Shown: positions 11,696 to 23,367, counted from the first letter of the stretch. The stretch: DNA of 64,000 bases from Ophiostoma sp. CBS 140.51 (GCA_029298735.1 JANSLP010000002.1:124001-188000); one strand, 5' to 3'. Numbers and translations are program-made. Notes: generated from the letters alone by a model not told the origin.

Positions 11696-13578
11696 GGTCG
11701 GAGAGGCGCGAGGGCGTGTGTCATAGGCGGAGGGAGACACGCCAGAAAGAAGGCGGAAGGGAGGGGGTGGGAACGGCCCCGGTTGGAAGATGGGAGGATG
11801 CGGAAAGGTTGAAGTTCTCGGAGAGGATGGAGGGGAAGCTCGGTCAAGGGTTGAGAAAAGAACGCGATTCGAGGTCGACGACTATCCAAAGGGGGACGTC
11901 GGAAGCTCCAGATGCAGGTTGGGGACCGGCCGTAGATAGAAAGGTCGCAGAGATGGGTTGTACGAGACAATCGACGAAGCTCAGGAAAAGGTCGTGATAC
12001 TTTTCAGAGGTTGGATCTGTTGGATGCCACGTAAAACCGTCAAAAAAGGGGTGGGACGCCCTGTGGTGTTGGACGCAAAACGAGGGAATGCGAAGTGAAG
12101 TAAAAAACCGAGCAACGATGCTAAAACGGAAATCAAGCCACGTCGAAAAAAACTGTGGCTGGTCGATGCGGCGCGTTGGATTGAAATGCCAAAAAGGGGA
12201 GAGAAGAAGAAGAGAGCTGGAGACGGGAGATGAGGATAAGAAACGAGAAACGAAACCTGAATCAATACTGGAGCAGGAGCATTGGCAGGGCAGGCATGAG
12301 CATGCCAGGCAGGAAGGAGTTACGGAAGTACCCATGTACATACAGCAGGGCAGGTGCAAACACGCGCATTACTCGCACACGGGGAAGGTGCGCAGGAGCC
12401 TACGTGTGCACTTGCAATGCGAAAAACAGCAGGTGCCGACGGTGCGCAAGGTACGTGTCTCAGGCGCTGACTTGTGCAAGCTACCCAGAATAAGCTGTGT
12501 AAAGAGTAATACAGGCTATCTTACAGTGAGTGTGTGCTCCTTATCCAGCGCGGATCAAATTAGCGTGGGAAAATAGCGTCGCAAGAGCTGTGTCCTGTCT
12601 GGCCAGTTAGATTTGGGCTGGGCATAGCTGGGTCTTGGCGCAGTGGCGCTGCTGCCAGGCACCAGCTTCTAGGCAGTGCCGAGAGGGAAGAGGGGAAAAG
12701 AGGTGGCCTACAAGCAAAACCCAAGCTTGTGCTCTCTTGCCGGTTGTCGGCCGTCTCACATGTGTCAGAACGTCAGAGCCTCCAAATACAGCAAAGTGAG
12801 CATCGACGTGTATTCAATGCTTCTCGATTCTCGTTTTCAACATGACTTTCATTCGAAATACACAGCACACTTCTTTTATCAATCGTTTTTCTCAGACGAA
12901 CCAAAACAATAATCAAAACAAAAAACCAGTCATCTCATCTATAATAATACACTGTCGAACTGAGTGAGAGCAGCTCAACTTTTTTCCATCTTTTTGAATA
13001 AAAAGAAGGAGAAGTAAAAAAACACCAGATAAGCCAAACCCAAAACCCCGACAGATACCTCTCTCGCCGGTTCGATCAAAGTCCCTTGTTTTCTGTCCCC
13101 TTCCATCTTCCGTCTTGTCCGTCTCCGTATTTTAAACACCCGTTATCATTCTTCTCGCCCCCCCTTTTGTTGACGTTGTAATAGTTCCTCCGCCAGATCC
13201 TTTCCATGTAAATAATGTTCCGTAATTCTGTATTATGATAAAAGTGAGAGAGACAGGTTCCGCCTGTTCCCGTGCTGTTCCATTCTCGAAAAAAGAGGTT
13301 TCGATGATAATGGGTCGGAGTTGTTGATGTGTAAAAGCCGATGGGATGTGATGGCCGACATCGACATGTGGCAAAGTAAAGTCGGATGGCCACGTAGCAA
13401 ATAAAGTAAATAGGAAAAGAAAAGCAAAGCCAATACCAGCGCCGCCCGATAGATAACAAAAAATAGGAAAAAGAATAGAAACAAAAACAAAACGCCGCAC
13501 ACATAAAAACACACAAATGGTCCGTTAATTTTAAAACATGATGTGAAAGGGTAAAGATGATAATGAAAGCTGCAGACT
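11696..13578. other. 1.9-kb intergenic region: VPS10 leader and promoter, and 3' region of the C2H2 regulator
   Basis: The half next to 11696 is the upstream region of VPS10, with pyrimidine-rich minus-strand sequence at 11750-12250. The half next to 13578 is the downstream region of the zinc-finger gene and is richer in A/T (12880-13060 and 13370-13560). The longest frame (12088-12576, +) has no recognisable domain and is antisense to the likely VPS10 leader. Confidence 0.6.
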
Positions 13579-16122
13579 TCACTGAGCACCGGCTGCCTCA
13601 AGCTCTTGACCAACACGCTGCTCCAGCTGCTGCTCAATGTGCTCCTGCAGGGTCTGGTGTTCTTGCGGAGGCTGTTGAGGCTGCTCGGGGTGGCCCTGGG
13701 AAACTTGAGGAACATCGGGCTTGGGTGGCGCTGGAGACAGCGAGTTGGCCTCAGCCGCAGCAATGGCAGCAGCCGCAGCAGCAACCGACTCGACAGAGAC
13801 CGGCGCATCGCGCACCTGCACGTCGGCCACCTGCACTTCCGCTACGGGTGCCTCAACGGGTGCTTCCGCGGGTGCTTGGACAGGTGCCTCCTGGACAGGG
13901 GCAGCCTGCTGCGGTGTAGCCCCGGCGAGCTCCTGCTTCAGTGCAACAACTTGGCTCTCGCAAGCCTGCTTTTCAGCCTCAAGATGAGCAATGCGCTCAT
14001 CCTGCTGGCGGATGCGCTCGTCCTGAGTCTTGAGCTTCTCCTCAAGACCTTGGATGTAGGCCCACATGCCCTGCTCAGACGAGAAGAGGTGGTTGTTGTT
14101 GTTGGCGGGCGAGCCATTGCTGTTGGATCCCGGGCGCACCAACACATGGTTTCCACCGACCGCTGGGCTCAACGGCTTGGGACTCTCGGCAATACCGTGC
14201 TGCGAGAAGAGACCGGCGCTGCCGCCCGCGCTCAGCGGGAGCACTATGGACGAGGAGGAAATGCTCGTGCTGGGCGTATGGGCACTGCCAGACACAGTGG
14301 TGGCCGTGGCGGCAGAGCTGGCGGTGCCAGCGCGGTCGACATTGGGCGGGTACAAGCCACCCGCTCTCTGCTGGTGTTGGTGGTGCGGCTGTTGGGAGAC
14401 GGGCGGGTAGGTACGCGCGTGCTGTTGTTGAGCACCAGCGGCAAAATCCTGGCTGCCGACGGAGCCGCGTGCGTGGTCCGTCTTGATGCCCGGCAAACTA
14501 AGCCGGCGGCGCTCTTCCTCACCGAGCGATGCGGCATTGCTGTTGTCGTACTCGATACCGGACATGACGGAGTCGTCACCTGCTGCCGAAGTGTCCATCA
14601 GACTGGAGTTGCCCTCAAAGCTGTCATCCGGTCCGAGGCCGCCAAAAGTGTTGGAGCTCGATCGACGGCCAGCGCAACCACCGGCACCCTTGCTATGGCG
14701 TGCAAGAGCATCGCCACGAGCAAACTTACGATCGCAGCGGGGGCAGATGTGGGGCTTTTCGCCAGTGTGCAGCTTGGAGTGGCGCTTAAGATCGTGCAGA
14801 CGGCGGAAGCGCATATCACAGCCCTGGCAGACGTACGGCTTCTCCTGGCTGTGGGTGAGCAGATGGCTCTTCAAATTGTGGTGGCGGGTGAACTCAGTGT
14901 CACAGTAGGGGCACTTGTGGCGCTTGGGCGACAGTTCCAGCTTGGGAGCCAGTTCGGGGACGAGGAGGGGTGTCGGAGCCGGGGCCTGGGTCGGGGCGGC
15001 GCCTGAGGTTGGGGGTTGATGTTGTTGTATCGGGGGTTGGGTGGCAGCGATGGCGGCCGCCGCCGTAGGCGCATTGGAGGTGTCGGCATACAGCTGCTGT
15101 GGAGGAGGCTGATCTGGGTGTTGCTGCTGTTGCGATTGTTGTTGTTGCGCTTCCAATTGCCTTTGTTGCTGCTCTTGCAGCTGCTGCAAGTGAATCTGGT
15201 GCTGCTCCTGTTCGCGCGCAATCGCCGGATCGAGATCCATGTGGTCCGCGGTGGGGAGGATGTTGTCGGTCGTGGTGGCCGTCGTGGTATGGGATGGCGG
15301 TGCCGCAGAAGCAGCGACTGCAGCGGCGGCCGCGGCGGCGGCAGCAGCAGCGTAGGAGGCTGCGTTGGAAGCTGCGAGCTGTTCGGCGGCAGCCTCAGCC
15401 AGAGCTGTAGCAGCTGCTGTCTCGCCGGCAGCCGTTGTGTTGCCTTGTTGGCCTTGCTCTTGCGGCAGTGCCGGTTGTGGTGTCAATGCTTGGGCTGTAG
15501 TCTCGTCTGTGTCGTTTCCGTCCATCTCTGCGACCGCTGAGCCTGCGGGTTGTTGCTGTTGTTGTGCGACACCTCGTGTCGCTGCCTCTGCTGCTGCTGC
15601 TGCCTCGGCGATCTGCTGGGACATCATGGCCTCGGCGCCGCGCAGCACCGAAAGCGCCTTTTGCGCCGCCTCGTGGTTATCATGGTTATCGTGGCCTTGG
15701 GGGTAGCCCGAATCGACAGTCGCGCCATGGTCATCGAAGCGCGAGCCGCTAGCGAGGCGGGCCATTTTCCGTGGAGAGACTTCAGGATCGGGCAGGCTGT
15801 GGTCGTGGTTGGATTCATCATTGTGGTTGTGGTTGTGGTTGTTTGTGTCATCCATAGCGACCGAGGAGGGTGATCGCAGACGCTTTGTTGCGGATCGCGC
15901 GGCAGCAGCGGCAGCGGCAGAGGCAGCTGCAGCAACGGCGGCCGCGGCAGCACCGGCCGTCTCGGCGTCTGTTGTCGCAGCGTGTGTCGAGGTGTTCTCG
16001 TTAGAGTTTGCGGTCACTTCAGTAGAATCGGCAGCGGCGGTCGTTGTCGGATCGGCCTCGGGCGCGAGGGCCAGACTGGATGCCGCCTCGACCGGGTCGG
16101 CGGGCTTCTCGAGGGAAGCCAT
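13579..16122 (-). CDS. C2H2 zinc-finger transcription factor, three-finger Egr2-like family
   Basis: This is a predicted nuclear DNA-binding regulator of 847 residues. The open frame reaches up to 16368, but the ATG at 16122 (context CCACAATGGC, protein MASLEKPADP) is preferred because the 82 codons above it are low-complexity leader sequence. The N-terminal half is rich in Ala, Gln, His and Asn: alanine runs at about 58-76 and 258-270, an Asn-His run near 95-108, and glutamine runs near 315-334. Three zinc fingers follow. Finger 1 uses C404, C407, H420 and H424. Finger 2 uses C432, C435, H448 and H452, joined by a TGEKP linker to finger 3, which uses C460, C463 and H476 with C483 as the likely last ligand. 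The GGCAGRR end of finger 3 is, from memory, typical of fungal proteins annotated as Egr2-like. A coiled coil lies at about 690-733, then APV/EAPV-type repeats (743-773) and a Gln/Glu-rich C-terminal helix. Target genes cannot be told from the sequence. Confidence 0.93.
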   Translation of the reverse strand: MASLEKPADPVEAASSLALAPEADPTTTAAADSTEVTANSNENTSTHAATTDAETAGAAAAAVAAAASAAAAAAARSATKRLRSPSSVAMDDTNNHNHNHNDESNHDHSLPDPEVSPRKMARLASGSRFDDHGATVDSGYPQGHDNHDNHEAAQKALSVLRGAEAMMSQQIAEAAAAAEAATRGVAQQQQQPAGSAVAEMDGNDTDETTAQALTPQPALPQEQGQQGNTTAAGETAAATALAEAAAEQLAASNAASYAAAAAAAAAAAVAASAAPPSHTTTATTTDNILPTADHMDLDPAIAREQEQHQIHLQQLQEQQQRQLEAQQQQSQQQQHPDQPPPQQLYADTSNAPTAAAAIAATQPPIQQHQPPTSGAAPTQAPAPTPLLVPELAPKLELSPKRHKCPYCDTEFTRHHNLKSHLLTHSQEKPYVCQGCDMRFRRLHDLKRHSKLHTGEKPHICPRCDRKFARGDALARHSKGAGGCAGRRSSSNTFGGLGPDDSFEGNSSLMDTSAAGDDSVMSGIEYDNSNAASLGEEERRRLSLPGIKTDHARGSVGSQDFAAGAQQQHARTYPPVSQQPHHQHQQRAGGLYPPNVDRAGTASSAATATTVSGSAHTPSTSISSSSIVLPLSAGGSAGLFSQHGIAESPKPLSPAVGGNHVLVRPGSNSNGSPANNNNHLFSSEQGMWAYIQGLEEKLKTQDERIRQQDERIAHLEAEKQACESQVVALKQELAGATPQQAAPVQEAPVQAPAEAPVEAPVAEVQVADVQVRDAPVSVESVAAAAAAIAAAEANSLSPAPPKPDVPQVSQGHPEQPQQPPQEHQTLQEHIEQQLEQRVGQELEAAGAQ

Positions 16123-18900
16123 TGTGGGGGGGGGGAAAGAGGGAGGAGGAGGAAAGAAAGGAGGAGTTCTTTCGATACGGCGAAAGTTGTCGAGATTGAT
16201 GAGAATGGAATCAACCCTGTTCTGATCCGGATCGTCGATGTGGTCGTTCTGTTTTACGAGACGACAATCGACAAGACAAGACCGAAATTGACGCCGTGAA
16301 AATGACAGGCGCCAAAAGAAATGACAATAAAAGGGAAGGATAAGAGAAAGAAGGCGACAGATCAACAATCAACAGAATCAACACGAAATCAAAAAGGTTT
16401 CCCTCAACACGCAAAGCGTCGATTCTCTCTGCGCATTGGATCCTCTGGCAATTGCCTTTTTGTTATCCACTTTTCTTTTCTCTTTCTCTTTCTCTTTTCT
16501 TTTCTTCTCTTTTTCTCTTCTCTTCTTCTAGAGGACGGCGTCGCTCGCTCAACAACAGCGTCCAAAGAGCATCATCGATTTTCCGCGATGGGGGGGTGGT
16601 GTGTGTGTGGAGGAAATCGAGGAAATCGAGTCGAAAATCGAAATCGAAAGCAGAGGACGCAATCGGTTGCAAAAGCAGTAGAGTAGAGCAGTGGTGGATT
16701 TGTCGACGACGTAGGTAGTAAACAGGGCTGCTGGGTGGGAAGGGAGAAAGAAAGTGAGGAGTTGGGTGTGTGGCTGGAGAAACGTGGCGACAGCTCTGGT
16801 TCACGTCGTCGAATTTGATGGGTTGGCAAGGGGGAGAAAGCTGGAAAGAAAAGGAACAAGGAAAAAAGAGGGAATGACAGAAAGGCGCGAAAGGGGAGGG
16901 GCGGCAGAATTTTGACAGGAGAGAAAAAGGCTAAACTAGAGGAGGGATTAGGTAATGAGGCGAATTGGAGTTTGGGTGTTAGAAGAGGGAGAAGGTTGAA
17001 AAGGAAGGAAGTCGTGTTGACGTTGTTTCTTGTCAACAGTTAGTTGTCAGGAAAGAAGGCAAAAAAGAGTCAGAAAAGACAGGAAAGCGCAATGGATGTC
17101 ACGACGGAAAAGGAAAGAACAATTGGCTGAATCGATGCGTAAAATCTGTTGTTTTTCTGGTCCTTCCCTCTTTCCATCTTTTTCTTCTCCTGCATACACG
17201 CGGAGAACGGAAAGAGCGACGGGGCTGCAGGGGGCCACTGAGGTGAGGCTGGTGAACACTGAACGCAGTGGTAATCAGTAGGTGACAGTGGGTTTCTACA
17301 GCGGGTGGGTGTGGAAAGGTGGGCGGGCCGTGTGGTCTGTGTAGCGCTACTGTGCGGGCGCGCGGGCGCCTTCGGGGGAAGCCTAGGAGGGGATGGAGAG
17401 AGGGGAAAGCCAAAAACACCCAGAAACGACCAAAAACGACCAAAACGGGGCGCACATCGCTCACTAGCGCCCCTGGAGGCCAGCTGGGTCCAGCGGTTCA
17501 GCGCTGCAACGAGAGCTGGACAGTGGACTGCTGCAAGTACGTAATTACCCACTGTCACATCCGGCAAAGCAGGGAATTGGCGATTCACAGAATTCAAAAT
17601 GAGGGAAGAAAAGCACGAGACAACAAAATACACAAACAAGGAGGAGAGAAAGGGGTACGCCACAGTCTGTAACTCTGTGTGACGGGTCGCCAGTGGATAT
17701 GTGTGTCTTTTGTGTATGATTGCCTCAAGGTGGCTGTCTCGCGTATGTGGCGCGTTTTTTGTGTTTTTTTCTTCTCTTATTATTTGTTGGGTCGTGCTTC
17801 CTTGTTGTGCTTCCTACCTGTGCATCCTTTGCGGTATCGTGCTGCTTGTTGGGGTTCCCTCGGTTCCTGGGTGCCGACCCGTCAGAAACAGCCTCTCTTG
17901 TGTTCTTTCTCGACGTCAGCTGAAAATAAATGGTGGGAGTCGGCCAAGAAACAAGAAGAAAAAAAGGACAGAAAAATGAGTGCCGCCAGACAAAGGATCG
18001 AGAACATGGGGAACCATCGAGCTCTGGACCTATCAAGCCTATCGAGCCATTGACAAGGTGAGGCGGGTGTTCCGAGAAAGGCTGCAACTCTGGCTATTCT
18101 CCATCAGTGCATCACTGGGCTGGAAAAAAAGACAGGAACAGCCTGTAAGGCAGGCAAGGAAGTTCCCAGAGAGCCAGAGAGCCAGTATACGAGGCGAGAG
18201 TGGAGGGCCCCAAAGGTGGTGTGGAGAGCGGTATTGGTTCTTCACTTGCGCAGGGAAGATACGGAGGTGCGTCGCAGTGTGAAGAATAAGATACAAAATA
18301 CATGTGTTGATAGATGAGCGCTCATCTTCTCCCTGTTCGTACATACACAGGATGTCAGATAATACTCCGTTGCGAGGAGGAATCATTGTCGAACGCCAAA
18401 ATACGCCCTGTTTGGAGAGCATGTCAGTATTCCATTGGGTGGAGTCTGTGGCTGGATTCGAACGACAGCTGAGGAGGACGACCAAGAGATGGGAAATGGG
18501 AAATGGAAAACAGCCGCATGTGGAGGACAGGATGGGCTACGATCTGCTATTGGATACAGCAATGAAAGTGCACTTTCAAAGACACGACTGGTCCGTCAAG
18601 CCACGAGAGGCTTTATTGAGCCAAGAATCTCTCGAGTGACATGGGCAGATGGTGAGAAAGATGTGCTGTGGTGCAAGGTGAGAGTTGTGTAAACTCTTGT
18701 GGCGCTATCTTGTCAGCAGTGGGATGTGGGATGCTCGGCTGCTGACAGGGGGCAGGTGTGGACTCTCCAGGCTCCGGACTCTTAAACTTCACAGGAGAAT
18801 CGGGGCAGCCTGAACCGGTTTCACGTATTTCGTACGTATTTTCTGTGGTGAGGTGAGTCGTTGCAAGCACGGATAATACAAGCATGAGTATGTACACAGG

Positions 18901-18975
18901 AGTATGGAGAACGACGTATGGAGTACGGTAGTATTTGTATGGAGAAAGGGAAAAGAAATGGAGTAGCACGGAGTT
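18901..18975. repeat. Cluster of GTATGGAG / TACGGAG words
   Basis: Five related words lie within 75 bases: AGTATGGAG, CGTATGGAG, AGTACGG, TGTATGGAG and CACGGAG. Related words are scattered elsewhere in non-coding parts of the window (about 30535, 52597 and 63966). Confidence 0.55.
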
Positions 18976-19474
18976 CAAGATGTATTTTAAGAAACAAAAG
19001 AGGATCTGTGCGTTCTTGGTGTTTTTTGGCTGCAACATGACAAAGTCACAAAAAAGACACAGAAGAGAGTGCATACAAGAGCCGATACGAGCAACGTCGG
19101 GGAATCAGGAACAAGCAACACTTCACCTTTGCCTCAACCGCGTCATGTCTGTAACGCGTCCAAGCAGTGGATAACACGGTGGTGAAGTCAGAAGTCAGAT
19201 GTGAAGACGTGTTTGCACACCAAGAGTCTAGCCAGGAACGAACAGAAGAAAAGAGGAGACCATGAGGAGACCATGAGGAGTCCAAAGAGGGAGCCCTCTT
19301 CCTTCCGTCGACTCCATTCTCTGTTCTCTTTTCATTGACTCCATACAGTGCCAATGATTTCAATGATTTCAATGGTTTTCGTGTTGGACCTGTGCCTCGT
19401 ACCTGTCTGTGCTTCTCTGTGCCTTGTGCCTCGTGCCTTGTGCCTGGCGTGAGAAGGTTATTAACTTGTTAATC

Positions 19475-19500
19475 GACTGAATTAATTGACTGAATTAATC
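19475..19500. repeat. Two tandem copies of GACTGAATTAAT(T/C)
   Basis: The 13-base units 19475-19487 and 19488-19500 differ only in the last base. They contain the palindromic core ATTAAT, which recurs at 19506-19511. Confidence 0.85.
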
Positions 19501-20779
19501 GACAATATTAATGCATCGAATTATGATTCACATTGACCGCCCAGAATGGCCAGACCAGACCAGGCTCATGGCCCGGCCTCGTGGCTTTTTTTGTTCGGTT
19601 TTCAGGGCAAACGAAATAGCCTGGATTGGTTTTCCCGGTTTGGCTTTTATTGTTAGAATAATTAGGTCAAGAACAAGGCAAAATACGAATTGTATGGGGT
19701 AGACGCGCATTAATATCAAAATTAAAAGAGTATGAAAATAGAACAAACACAAAAAAAATAGGTGCAATATCGCATCTGGCGAGAAAACATCCGCGACGTA
19801 CAAGACGTGACGAGGCTAAAAATCAAGGCAGCAAAGCAACAAAACACAGGCTCTCTTCAACACATGCACTCCATGCAAGTCGCTTCCAGCTCAACATCAA
19901 GAAAAGGGGGAACACGCCCGAGGGGAGCCGGAGAGGGCCTAGGCCCGCTGGACTGTGGCTGTGTTGCAGAAGCGCGATGCAGAACACACACAAAAGACCA
20001 CCCCCCAAAAAGTGACAACCAGACAACCAATGCGATTGAGGTGACAAGAGGTGACGCGTTGGACAGCTGGAGCTACCTGGACCTGGCTACCAGCAAGGAC
20101 TGGAAATACTGTTCCCAGTTCGGGGAGCTCCAGACCATGCACAGAAGCATGGCACACGCAGAGCGGGGAATGCCTCACCTCCGATCACGACGGCAGTCTC
20201 CTTCACAGGTACCCAAACTGTCGAATGTGTACCTGTCGGCCTGGGCTGAAAGGGTGAGGCGTAAGTAAGATCTTGGCACTGTTGCCCTAGGAAAGAAAAG
20301 ACGAGTTGCCAATACGACAATGCGGGATGCAACTGCATGCGGACGCCGCGAGAGCAAGGGCAAGGTGTCTGCCTGGATACAGTCCATACACACGCATTTC
20401 CTTGCGGCCTCGGATGCATCCCGTCTGATGGCATGGTCGGCGACTTTCTCTCTCCTTTTCTGTTGTAGCTTTTGTAGCTAGATGGGCATCAGCGTATCAG
20501 TGTATCGGCGTCTCTTGCGTGAGCCTCATTTGCACGCTGACCTCTCGTCCAATGATTACCGGAGTTCTTGCTCTCCTCTCAGTTGTGTATGTGCACCTCT
20601 GTTGCTTCCTCTGCTCCTTTATGTGCTCATTTCCATCCTCCTCTATAACCTTTGTGCAGTCACTGCATGTCCGCCCCTCTTCCGTCGTCAATATTCAACA
20701 GAGTTGCATCGTCTGCTCATTCATCTGCAGAACATGCACAAGAGCGTCACCATGCACATGAGCAATATTCTATATGAAG

Positions 20780-22450
20780 GGAATTGGGAAACAGTTTGAT
20801 TTCGGGGATCAATTGGATTGTGAATGGAATAATATGTCAGAGGCTTGCTGTGAAGTGATTGTCGTTTAGTGACTTTAATATTATGATTGACAGTATGGGT
20901 TTTTTATGTTGTTTTTGTTTATTAAACTATTTTCTCGGTATTTTTTATTAATAAACCCACGATTTATTCTTTTTTTATACCTAGACGATCTTCTTTTATT
21001 CTGCTACCTCCCTCTTCGAATACGAAGCCGTGCCTGGGTGGTCCATATATTGGACAGACGACAGCTGAAATTTGATGAAGGCAAACCACCATGCACCCAC
21101 CCTTGCATACAGATGTCTGCAGCCATTGACGCAGCCTATGAGATCATTCAAACGACATTGTACTCCCACAGTGGTCCCTCGTGTTTGCTTCCTTCGGCAG
21201 TCAATACGAACTGCGCGTTTGGGTGAGGGAGCCGCCTGCCGGTCTCCGTCATTGGCAGGCCTGCTGCCGTTCGACCCAGGCGAGCTCACCGAAAACGGAG
21301 AGAGGTTGGTAGGGAAAAATCACAGACAAAATAAACAATAAGATGGCTACTCAATTCAAAGCAGGGATCCTCTTTACAATGAATTTATCGAAGTTGATTC
21401 AAGATTGAAGAAGATCAGACTCAATGTCGGGTGTGGCAGCCGGCGCAGCTTCGGGTGGTGCCATGGACAACAGCGAGGACCAGACAAACGATAACCGTGA
21501 AGACCACAGTGCCACATATTGCTCAAGCACATTGATGTTCTGTTTTTTTGCCTTGGCGAGAATACTGGCTGAGAAGATTGTCTGATAGACATAGACAATG
21601 TTGATGGCTTCAATCACTATCTGTTTGGATATGATGTCAAGAAAAGGCCATATTGCCATAGGCATCTAGATAATACATCGTATAAACCACCGAGTTATTA
21701 GTAGAGAGTTGGATTACGTACTAATAGAGGCAAGGGAAGAACTGTTTCCTGAAGAAAATGTGCCAGAGGCTCACAAGAGTCTCTTATCATGTCACTGACG
21801 TTGGCAGCGGGAGAAGACATCACGAGCGCACCTCATGTCTCGTTACATATTAAGAAGCTACGGTATCAGAGAGGTCCAAGTAACAGTATATCTTATTTAT
21901 TAAATAAAAATGTCATGAATTGAATCCTATACCAGTCTCTTCTTGGATAAAATAAATGCCGTTGCGACGATACTTGATATACAGACGAGGCTGCCGGTCG
22001 TGTTTATATTTTTGCCAGGCGATGTGATAAATTTAATTCTCAAGAATATGAAAATAGTTTATAACCCGATCAAACCTTTTTTACTATACGTCTCAAAACA
22101 TATATTTATCGTCCGTGACGATCACCTATTTATTTATTTATTCTCAAAAGAGAATTACTTGATATTCCACGTGAAGCGAGTGTCGTTAGACAAGGCTGTG
22201 ATGTTTCCCCATTTCAGCATAGATAAGAATGCTTTACCATATTGTTCGCACACGGAATATGCCATCACTGATAGCCATCGGTCTATAGCTATTGTTCGCA
22301 CATATTCTGGTGTTTTGGGATTCCCTTTTCCCGCAAAAACGCGGTGTCGCCGCCGACTGACGGTACTTTTATGGCGAGGCTGTGGATAACTCAAGATAGC
22401 ATCGCGCGTCTGTTGCGTCGAAACAGGTACGCCCATATATCCGCATTTTC
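20780..22450. other. AT-rich island with no intact gene
   Basis: This block is clearly richer in A/T than anything else of comparable length in the window, with runs such as TTATTTATTTATT near 22130 and TTATTTATTAAATAAA near 21893. It contains an 8-bp inverted repeat (21696-21703 with 21719-21726) and a 12-base direct repeat (22241-22252 and 22291-22302). No transposase, reverse transcriptase or terminal repeat could be recognised. It may be a decayed, RIP-mutated element or simply an AT-rich spacer. Confidence 0.5.
21399..21665 (-). other. Coding-like 88-codon frame, possible last exon or gene remnant
   Basis: This ATG-to-stop frame has a balanced, protein-like composition that differs from the low-complexity frames around it. 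It starts MPMAIWPFLDIIS and ends APAATPDIESDLLQS. The ATG is directly preceded by TTATCTAG, which could serve as a splice acceptor, with an ACTAAT branch-like word about 35 bases upstream. No family is recognised. It could be the last exon of a decayed gene whose other exons lie near 22.1-23.1 kb on the same strand, or chance. Confidence 0.2.
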
Positions 22451-22819
22451 GCAGATAGAAGGTACTTTTGTATTTTCTGAGACTCGCCTAACAAGGAGCG
22501 ATGAAACAGAGCTACATTGAGCAAGACCAAGATCAAGATCAAGGACGTCATGGTGTTCACAGCCACCATCCTCGCTGTGTGTGTTGGAGGTGTGTTGACA
22601 TCTCGGCAAATTTATCGGGGGACGAGATGTCAGATCGAGCATTCTCGCCCCAAAAAGTCCCTTCTACATGGAAGGGATGTCAAGACAAGAAACTACACAC
22701 GTCGTTCTGTACCAGTCGTGTCTGTTTTGTTTACAAGCACAGTCCTTTCTCGCACCAGCGATCTCAAACATTGCGCGTGCGGCCGCAATCCAAGCCGCAT
22801 TCCAGTCACGCTACCACCT

Positions 22820-23149
22820 TTACCGCAGTACACGGTAGCATTTCGATAAATACGATGTCAGCTCTTTGGCAGCACTTTTCAATGCGTCAATAATGTTCGG
22901 AAGGGCAGAGACATGTCGGCTGGTGCACATAGAGGGACGGCGCCAACATTTCATGATGGACCACAAGACACCGACACCATATGACCCGGCTATCGGTGGC
23001 AAACGTGAAAAATTCTGATGCAGACCGAGGAACAAAGAGACATGAAAATATGGACTTTTCACCCATAACAGAAAAAGCCTCACCTTAGCGATGCGTTGAT
23101 TTTTCTCATAGTCAAAATCGTCAAACACATCGTCGACTTTTTCGCGCAC
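22820..23149 (-). other. Coding-like fragment with a splice donor, possible gene remnant
   Basis: The 110-codon frame begins at a GTG, with no ATG in reach, and a stop codon lies just above it. It reads KVDDVFDDFDYEKNQRIAK, and the AAG is followed at once by GTGAGG (donor G at 23083). A CATCAG acceptor at 23015-23016 would remove 69 bases and keep frame. The fragment ends SYLSKCYRVLR before a stop. The charged, helical composition is protein-like, but no family is recognised and no start exon could be joined to it. Confidence 0.2.
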
Positions 23150-23367
23150 TTTGCCGTTTCACCGGCTTCAACGGCTCGCTCGCTTCTTTTCTTCTCGTCT
23201 GCACCCGTTTACCATTTCTTGACAGGCTTTCCCACGTTTGCTTCTCGTGGCTCTCATGACTGTCGCCGACCTGCCATGCTTTTCTTTGTTTTGTAATCCT
23301 ATACCATGAGTGCCATGACGCCGGCAAGCCATGAGTTGCCGGCGTGGAAAACAGAGTCCACACCGTC

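Larger units (their letters stand above)
16123..20779. other. First part of an 11.9-kb gene-free region upstream of the C2H2 regulator
   Basis: From 16123 to about 17160 the minus strand is a nearly continuous pyrimidine tract, as expected for the promoter and leader of the zinc-finger gene on that strand. A CTAAT...CTAG acceptor-like sequence at about 16936-16950 (-) hints at a leader intron, but no convincing donor was found. From 17200 to 20779 the DNA has ordinary composition, and no frame shows a recognisable domain. Small repeats occur at 19475-19500 and at 18901-18975 (variants of GTATGGAG and TACGGAG). Confidence 0.6.

Noticed and set aside
13060..13090. GCCGGTTCGATCAAAG, possible tRNA T-arm
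   Set aside because: The flanking bases do not form the 5-bp T-stem, and no acceptor or anticodon arm can be drawn. All other TTCGA and GGTTC sites checked also failed.
13606..15006. 466-codon open frame on + opposite the C2H2 regulator
   Set aside because: Antisense shadow of GC-ending codons and Gln/Ala repeats; no recognisable domain.
21943..22389. 148-codon open frame on + in the AT-rich island
   Set aside because: It begins at TTG without a nearby ATG and has an AT-driven Ile/Phe/Lys/Tyr composition. It also overlaps the antisense coding-like fragment.
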